Positions 5,807 to 9,004 of a stretch of DNA of 9,004 bases are shown piece by piece. The position numbers and the translations under genes were made by a program. The number at the start of each line of letters is the position of its first letter. Positions within the stretch are counted from its first letter, which is position 1. The stretch comes from Betaproteobacteria bacterium (GTDB taxonomy: Bacteria; Pseudomonadota; Gammaproteobacteria; Burkholderiales; Burkholderiaceae_C): positions 1 through 9,004 of the forward strand of contig VBCQ01000058.1 of the NCBI GenBank assembly GCA_005882155.1, in the 5' to 3' direction. The notes below the pieces were generated by a model. That model saw only the letters and a list, made by a program, of their open reading frames with translations. It made no database searches and had not been told where the DNA came from.

Positions 5807-6253
5807 ATGCTCAGCGGGATGGACGACCCGCACGATCTCCAACGCTTCGTCGACGCGCAGAACCCGGTTTACGCGCAAGTGACCGGCGAGCTCGCGCGCG
5901 GCGCGAAAGCGAGCCACTGGATGTGGTTCGTCTTTCCGCAGCTCGAGGGGCTCGGCCGCAGTGCGACGGCACGGCACTACGGCATCGCGTCGGCCGCTGA
6001 AGCGCTGGCGTATTGGCAGCATCCGCTGCTCGGGCCGCGGCTCGCGGAATGCACCGGCCTCGTTCTCGAAGTCGCCGGCAAGACGGCTCTGCAAATCTTC
6101 GGCGCGCCCGACGACATCAAGTTTCGATCGTCGATGACGCTGTTCGAGCGGGTCGTGCCGAGCGAGCCGGCGTTCGCGCGCGCAATCGAGAAGTACTTCA
6201 GCGGCGAGCGCGACAAGAACACGATCGCGCTGCTGCAGACGGAGGCCCGATGA
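5807..6253 (+). CDS. DUF1810 family protein
   Basis: A 148-residue soluble protein matching the DUF1810 family, whose biochemical role is not established as far as I know. The characteristic segments are DPHDLQRFVDAQ at 7-18, S36-H-W-M-W-F-V-F-P-Q45, GLGRSATARHYGIAS, HPLLGPRLAECT, and FGAPDDIKFRSSMTLF ending at about 113. The length is normal for the family. No signal peptide or membrane segment is seen. The start at 5807 lies 4 bp after the lipoprotein stop; the ATG at 5819 (MDDPHDL) is an alternative, and neither has a clear Shine-Dalgarno, which would suit coupled translation. The 3' end overlaps the methyltransferase start as ATGA. Confidence 0.88.
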   Translation: MLSGMDDPHDLQRFVDAQNPVYAQVTGELARGAKASHWMWFVFPQLEGLGRSATARHYGIASAAEALAYWQHPLLGPRLAECTGLVLEVAGKTALQIFGAPDDIKFRSSMTLFERVVPSEPAFARAIEKYFSGERDKNTIALLQTEAR

Positions 6254-7065
6254 CGATGGACAACACCGACAAGCTGTTCGCCGGCTCGATCCCCGAGCTT
6301 TACGACACTTACCTCGTGCCGTTGATCTTCGAGCCGTACGCGGCCGACCTCGCGCGCAGAGTGGCCGCCGTGCGGCCGCGGCGCGTGCTCGAAATCGCCG
6401 CCGGCACCGGCGTCGCGACGCGTGCGATGAGCCTGGCCTTGCCCGCCGACGTGTCGCTGGTCGCGACCGACCTGAATCAGCCGATGCTCGACCGCGCGGC
6501 AGCGGTCGGCACGGCTCGTCCGGTCACTTGGCGCCAGGCGGATGCGTTGCAGTTGCCGTTCGACGACGCGAGCTTCGATGTGGTCGTCTGCCAGTTCGGC
6601 GTGATGTTCTTTCCCGACAAGCCGAAGGCGTTCGCCGAGGCGCGGCGCGTGCTCGGCACCGGCGGCACGCTGCTCTTCAACGTGTGGGACCGCATCGAGG
6701 AGAACGAATTCGCCGATCGCGTCACGATCGCGCTGGGCGGTCTGTTTCCGGGCGACCCGCCGCGCTTCATGGCGCGCACGCCGCACGGCTATCACGACCT
6801 CAGCACCATCGTCGAGGATCTGCGGCGCGGCGGCTTCACGAACGCGCCCGCGATCGAGACCGTCGCAGCGCGCAGTCGCGCGGCGTCGGCGCAGATTCCC
6901 GCCATCGCGTATTGCCAGGGAACGCCGCTGCGCAATGAGATCGACGCGCGCGGCGGCGATCTCGCGACCGCCACCCGCGTGTGCACCGACGACATTGCCG
7001 AGCGCTTCGGCCCCGGACCGGTCGACGCGAAGATTCAGGCGCACATCGTCAGCGTCGAGGTCTGA
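6250..7065 (+). CDS. class I SAM-dependent methyltransferase
   Basis: A 271-residue cytosolic enzyme of the UbiE/Methyltransf_11 type that should transfer a methyl group from S-adenosylmethionine. Motif I is V46-L-E-I-A-A-G-T-G54, the acidic residue for the SAM ribose is D74 (VATDLNQPML), and the later motif is LPFDDASFDVVVCQFGVMFF at about 102-121. Next comes PKAFAEARRVLGTGGTLLFNVWD, the usual post-core strand and helix. The C-terminal part (EDLRRGGF and CTDDIAERFG) is less conserved and does not reveal the acceptor; it is not ubiE itself judging by context. The start overlaps the DUF1810 stop (ATGA), with GGAGG at 6241-6245, 4 nt from ATG 6250 and 10 nt from an in-frame ATG at 6256, so either may be used. 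Coupling to DUF1810 suggests joint expression. Confidence 0.9.
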   Translation: MTMDNTDKLFAGSIPELYDTYLVPLIFEPYAADLARRVAAVRPRRVLEIAAGTGVATRAMSLALPADVSLVATDLNQPMLDRAAAVGTARPVTWRQADALQLPFDDASFDVVVCQFGVMFFPDKPKAFAEARRVLGTGGTLLFNVWDRIEENEFADRVTIALGGLFPGDPPRFMARTPHGYHDLSTIVEDLRRGGFTNAPAIETVAARSRAASAQIPAIAYCQGTPLRNEIDARGGDLATATRVCTDDIAERFGPGPVDAKIQAHIVSVEV

Positions 7066-7144
7066 GCGCCGGTCCAGCTGCCCCAAGCCGGGGCCGGCAC
7101 AGACGGCGCGAGAGCGTGCTGTCCTAGGCACTCCACCCTAGTTT

Positions 7145-7160
7145 GTTGCAATGCACCAAA
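7145..7160 (+). promoter_or_regulatory. upstream PhaR-type operator of phaP
   Basis: GTTGCAATGCACCAAA here and GTTGCAGTGCAGCAAA at 7203-7218 agree at 14 of 16 bases, with starts 58 bp apart. Both contain the near-palindrome TTGC-N6-GCAA (one mismatch in this copy). TGCA-rich elements of this kind are known targets of PhaR, the repressor that senses PHB granules and controls phaP. The assignment to PhaR is inference from motif and gene context. This copy lies just upstream of the predicted -35 box. Confidence 0.6.
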
Positions 7161-7166
7161 TCGCGC

Positions 7167-7194
7167 TTGCATTTGCCGATTCTGCGAATAGACT
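7167..7194 (+). promoter_or_regulatory. predicted sigma-70-type promoter of phaP
   Basis: TTGCAT at 7167-7172 and TAGACT at 7189-7194 are separated by 16 nt and lie between the two PhaR-type repeats. The -10 matches four of six consensus bases and the -35 three of six. Transcription would begin near 7201, so the second repeat (7203-7218) would cover the start region, a good place for repression. Confidence 0.42.
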
Positions 7195-7202
7195 CTGGGT
7201 AT

Positions 7203-7218
7203 GTTGCAGTGCAGCAAA
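7203..7218 (+). promoter_or_regulatory. downstream PhaR-type operator of phaP
   Basis: GTTGCAGTGCAGCAAA contains a perfect TTGC-N6-GCAA palindrome and is the second copy of the element at 7145-7160. It would overlap the first transcribed bases of the phaP message, about 50 bp upstream of the start codon. A repressor bound here would block initiation or promoter clearance (inference). Confidence 0.6.
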
Positions 7219-7265
7219 CTGCTACACCGAACCGAATTCATCAACCCACTCTCCTGGAGCACTTC

Positions 7266-7814
7266 ATGCTGACCATCGACCAACTCGCCACCACCCAGAA
7301 AGCCAACGCGCAAGCCCTGTTCAGCCTCGGCGGCAAGGCCTTCGAAGGCATCGAAAGCCTGGTCGCGCTGAACCTGCAGACGGCCAAGGCCGCGCTCGAC
7401 AATGCCGCCTCGACGAGCCTCGCCGCGCTGTCGGTGAAGGATGCGCAAGCGCTGTTCGCGCTGCAGTCCGAAGCCCTGCAACCCAACACCGAAAAGGCCG
7501 CCGCCTACATCCGCCAAGTCAACGACATCGGCGCTGCGCTGAAGGCCGAAGTCGCCAAGCTGGTCAGTACCGCCGCCACCGGCGCGCAGGGCTCGTTCGC
7601 CGACGTGTTCGAAGCTGTCGCCAAGAACGCACCGGCCGGCTCGGAGAGCGGCATCGCGCTGTGGAAGTCGGCCATCGCGACCGCGAGCAACGCGTTCGAG
7701 GGCATGCAGAAGGCCGCTCAGCAAGTCACCGACGTGGCGCAAGCGAACTACAGCGCCGTGACCGCGCAAGCCGTGAAGGCGACGCAAGCGCCGAGCAAAG
7801 CCAAGCGCGGCTGA
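7266..7814 (+). CDS. phaP: phasin, polyhydroxyalkanoate granule-associated protein
   Basis: A 182-residue phasin that coats the surface of polyhydroxybutyrate granules, controlling their number and size. The sequence is Ala-rich, helical and without Cys, and it follows the Cupriavidus necator PhaP1 pattern throughout: LTIDQLATTQKANAQALFSL, KAFEGIESLVALNLQTAK, LSVKDAQALFALQSEALQP, and the hallmark KNAPAGSES followed by WKSAIATASNAFEGMQKAAQQ. The C-terminus is the usual Lys/Ala-rich tail (KATQAPSKAKRG). The length is typical. ATG 7266 has GGAG at 7256-7259, 6 nt upstream. It appears to be a single transcription unit: its own promoter with two PhaR-like operators precedes it, and a strong hairpin follows 18 bp after the stop. 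Its presence implies the host makes PHA, although phaC/phaA/phaB are not in the window. Confidence 0.96.
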   Translation: MLTIDQLATTQKANAQALFSLGGKAFEGIESLVALNLQTAKAALDNAASTSLAALSVKDAQALFALQSEALQPNTEKAAAYIRQVNDIGAALKAEVAKLVSTAATGAQGSFADVFEAVAKNAPAGSESGIALWKSAIATASNAFEGMQKAAQQVTDVAQANYSAVTAQAVKATQAPSKAKRG

Positions 7815-7832
7815 TCGCAAAACGCGTGATGC

Positions 7833-7853
7833 GGGCAACGCGCTGCGTTGCCC
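7833..7853 (+). terminator. hairpin downstream of phaP
   Basis: GGGCAACGC (7833-7841) pairs perfectly with GCGTTGCCC (7845-7853) around a GCT loop, and two more G-C pairs are possible beyond a bulged C. It lies 18 bp after the phaP stop. No T-tract follows, so it may be a weak or factor-assisted terminator, or a 3' stabiliser of an abundant mRNA, rather than a classical intrinsic terminator. Confidence 0.55.
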
Positions 7854-7883
7854 CGCTCGCGCCTATGACTTGGGCGGACAGCG

Positions 7884-8141
7884 ATGGACTCTGCGCCTCG
7901 GTTCGATCCGGAAACGACGAGCGTGTGCTTTCACGTGGTCGTTCGCGGCCGACCTGTGAAGTCGTTCGTGACCCGCGACTGGCTCGTCAGCCGCTTCGGG
8001 TCGGACATCCCCCCGGGCGAGGCCATGGTCGATGCGTACATCGAACATGCCGAAGCGATCGACCGCGAGATCGCGCGCCGCGTCGCAGCCGGCCGGATCG
8101 AGCCGGTCTGGCTCGCGTCGACCCTGCCGCCTCTGCCCTAG
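7884..8141 (+). CDS. small hypothetical protein, DUF1488-like
   Basis: An 85-residue soluble protein. The layout (a beta strand TSVCFHVVVRGRPVKSFVTR, then LVSRFGSD, then a charged helix AMVDAYIEHAEAIDREIARRVAAG) resembles DUF1488 proteins, in which a similar strand-helix order and an RFG motif occur. I recall this from family patterns only and it needs a profile search. It ends EPVWLASTLPPLP. No signal peptide or membrane segment is present. The ATG at 7884 is preceded by a purine-rich GGCGGACAG that may act as ribosome binding site. It lies 69 bp after phaP, beyond the hairpin, and 10 bp before a small membrane protein with which it may be co-transcribed. Function is unknown. Confidence 0.75.
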   Translation: MDSAPRFDPETTSVCFHVVVRGRPVKSFVTRDWLVSRFGSDIPPGEAMVDAYIEHAEAIDREIARRVAAGRIEPVWLASTLPPLP

Positions 8142-8151
8142 GCCCAGACAG

Positions 8152-8301
8152 ATGCGCAAGCCCGCTTCGTATTGGCCCGAGCGGCGAAGCTTGTTTCGCC
8201 ATCAGGGCAAGCGCACGCGCACGCTGATGTGGATCACGCTCGTGCTCGCCGTCGGCGGCGCCGGCGTCGTCGTCGCGCTGTCGCGCACGCCGCCGGTTTG
8301 A
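8152..8301 (+). CDS. 49-residue single-pass membrane protein
   Basis: A very small protein with a strongly basic N-terminus (MRKPASYWPERRSLFRHQGKRTR) followed by one transmembrane segment, LMWITLVLAVGGAGVVVALS (about 25-44), and a short tail RTPPV. The positive-inside rule puts the basic N-terminus in the cytoplasm. I recognise no family. It starts 10 bp after the DUF1488-like gene; the ribosome binding site is weak (AGACAG just before the ATG). The clear amphipathic/hydrophobic division and tight spacing support a real gene, but at this length chance cannot be excluded. Confidence 0.55.
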   Translation: MRKPASYWPERRSLFRHQGKRTRTLMWITLVLAVGGAGVVVALSRTPPV

Positions 8302-8310
8302 GGCGCAGCA

Positions 8311-8340
8311 GTCACAAAATCGGAAGCCGAGCGGTCTAAA
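8311..8340 (+). promoter_or_regulatory. possible promoter of the tandem-domain exported protein
   Basis: GTCACA at 8311-8316 and TCTAAA at 8335-8340 each match four of six sigma-70 consensus bases, with an 18-nt spacer. They lie in the most A/T-rich part of the 87-bp gap before the next ATG. The candidate is weak. Confidence 0.27.
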
Positions 8341-8388
8341 GAAGAGGCAGCGCAATCCCGGTCGACTGCCGCCTTCGAAAGGGCCCTC

Positions 8389-9004
8389 ATGCGCACGAGC
8401 ACCCGAGCGCCGATCAGCGCTGCATTGATCGCACTGTCGTCACTCGCGGCGGCACAAACCGCCGTTCCACGCACCGACGACGATGCGACCCCGGTGGTCG
8501 TCGTGACCAAGATCCCCCTGCCCTGGTACGTGCCGCGCGTCGTGGTCGCCCGCAAGTTCCGCGACGCGATCGCCGAGTACGAGGCCGTACCGGGCCTCGC
8601 GTACAAGTACTTCACGATCGCCGACGATGCGAAGTTCGGCGGCATCTATTTGTGGAACTCACGCGCACAAGCCAAGGCCTGGTTCAACGAGGCCTGGCAC
8701 GCTCGCGTGCTCGCGCAGCGCGGCGCGGCGGCGCAGGTGACGATGTTCGACGCGCCGCTGGTGCTCGACAACGGCACGCCGGTCGGCACAGACGGCGATG
8801 CGGCCGCCGCGATCGTGCGCATTCGCATCCCGACCGGTGTGAGCCGTGATACCTTGATCGCCGAGTTCAACAAGTCGGCGCCGTTCTATCGCTCGGTGTC
8901 CGGCCTTGCGCGAAAGTATTTTTTGATCACCGATGACGCCCAATTCGGCGGCGTGTATTTGTGGAAGAGCCGCGACGCGGGCCAGGCGTTCTTCGATGCC
9001 GCGT
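8389..9004 (+). CDS. exported protein with two tandem YdhR-like (dimeric alpha/beta barrel) domains, 3' truncated
   Basis: The first 205 residues are present and the frame is open at the right edge. Residues 1-22 form a signal peptide (MRTSTR, hydrophobic APISAALIALSSLAAA, cleavage near AAA/QT), so the protein is probably periplasmic or secreted. Two repeats follow: G69 to A102 (GLAYKYFTIADDAKFGGIYL and on) and G172 to A205 (GLARKYFLITDDAQFGGVYL and on). They are identical at 21 of 34 positions and 103 residues apart. The GL-x-x-KYF, FGG-[IV]-YLW and following helix pattern recalls YdhR-type putative monooxygenases of the dimeric alpha/beta barrel fold, usually single-domain cytosolic dimers. 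Here two copies in one chain could form the barrel pair internally. AAAGGG at 8378-8383 lies 5 nt before the ATG. The family assignment is moderately sure; activity is unknown. Confidence 0.82.
   Translation, partial: MRTSTRAPISAALIALSSLAAAQTAVPRTDDDATPVVVVTKIPLPWYVPRVVVARKFRDAIAEYEAVPGLAYKYFTIADDAKFGGIYLWNSRAQAKAWFNEAWHARVLAQRGAAAQVTMFDAPLVLDNGTPVGTDGDAAAAIVRIRIPTGVSRDTLIAEFNKSAPFYRSVSGLARKYFLITDDAQFGGVYLWKSRDAGQAFFDAA

Noticed and set aside
7080..7094. GCCCC-AAGCC-GGGGC hairpin after the methyltransferase gene
   Set aside because: The stem is only 5 bp and no T-tract follows; expected by chance at this GC content.
5977..7131. A 384-residue minus-strand open frame opposite the DUF1810 and methyltransferase genes
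   Set aside because: It is low-complexity and Arg-rich with no recognisable motif, while the opposite strand encodes two clear families.
7124..7141. CTAGG/CCTAG hairpin followed by TTTGTT, a terminator candidate for the methyltransferase transcript
   Set aside because: The stem is 5 bp with an 8-nt loop and the T-run is interrupted and overlaps the upstream PhaR-type element; too weak to call.
7035..7838. A 267-residue minus-strand open frame opposite phaP and its promoter
   Set aside because: It is antisense to phaP and its operators, with no domain signature.
7151..8227. A 358-residue plus-strand open frame over phaP
   Set aside because: It is out of frame with the clear phasin and has an Arg-rich nonsense composition.

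Overview
The window is GC-rich (roughly two thirds G+C) with tightly packed genes and many start/stop overlaps. The gene content points to a betaproteobacterium of the order Burkholderiales: a phasin very like Cupriavidus PhaP1 behind a double PhaR-like operator, a Bug/TctC periplasmic binding protein, and several c-type cytochromes. This placement is inference from gene families; no rRNA or marker gene is present.

Left part, minus strand (2714 to 1): a probable operon of a small uncharacterised protein, a class I fructose-1,6-bisphosphate aldolase, an exported diheme cytochrome c, and a membrane-anchored monoheme cytochrome c that runs off the left edge. The last genes are joined by stop/start overlaps (TTGA, ATGA). 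The junction between the two cytochrome genes carries an exact tandem duplication of period 239 bp. Both parent genes stay intact, and an extra in-frame 80-residue chimeric ORF lies between them.

Middle, plus strand (2827 to 4374): a GNAT acetyltransferase and an Ldh2/HcxB-type 2-hydroxycarboxylate dehydrogenase separated by 3 bp. They converge, with only 9 bp between stop codons, on a minus-strand Bug-family solute-binding protein (4384-5370). The leader of the Bug gene contains an inverted repeat whose proximal arm overlaps the ribosome binding site.

Right part, plus strand (5533 to 9004): a small Ala-rich lipoprotein of unknown function, a DUF1810 protein overlapping a class I SAM-dependent methyltransferase, then phaP with its own promoter/operator region and a strong downstream hairpin. 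An 85-residue DUF1488-like protein and a 49-residue single-pass membrane protein follow. The window ends in an exported protein with two tandem copies of a YdhR-like (dimeric alpha/beta barrel) domain, truncated by the edge.

Most of the window is ordinary chromosomal gene content; there are no tRNAs, rRNAs, insertion sequences, phage genes or CRISPR arrays. I found no clear new multi-gene system. The points most worth checking are the cytochrome-junction duplication and its chimera, the predicted RBS-masking leader of the Bug gene, the PhaR-type operator pair, and the exported tandem YdhR-like protein.
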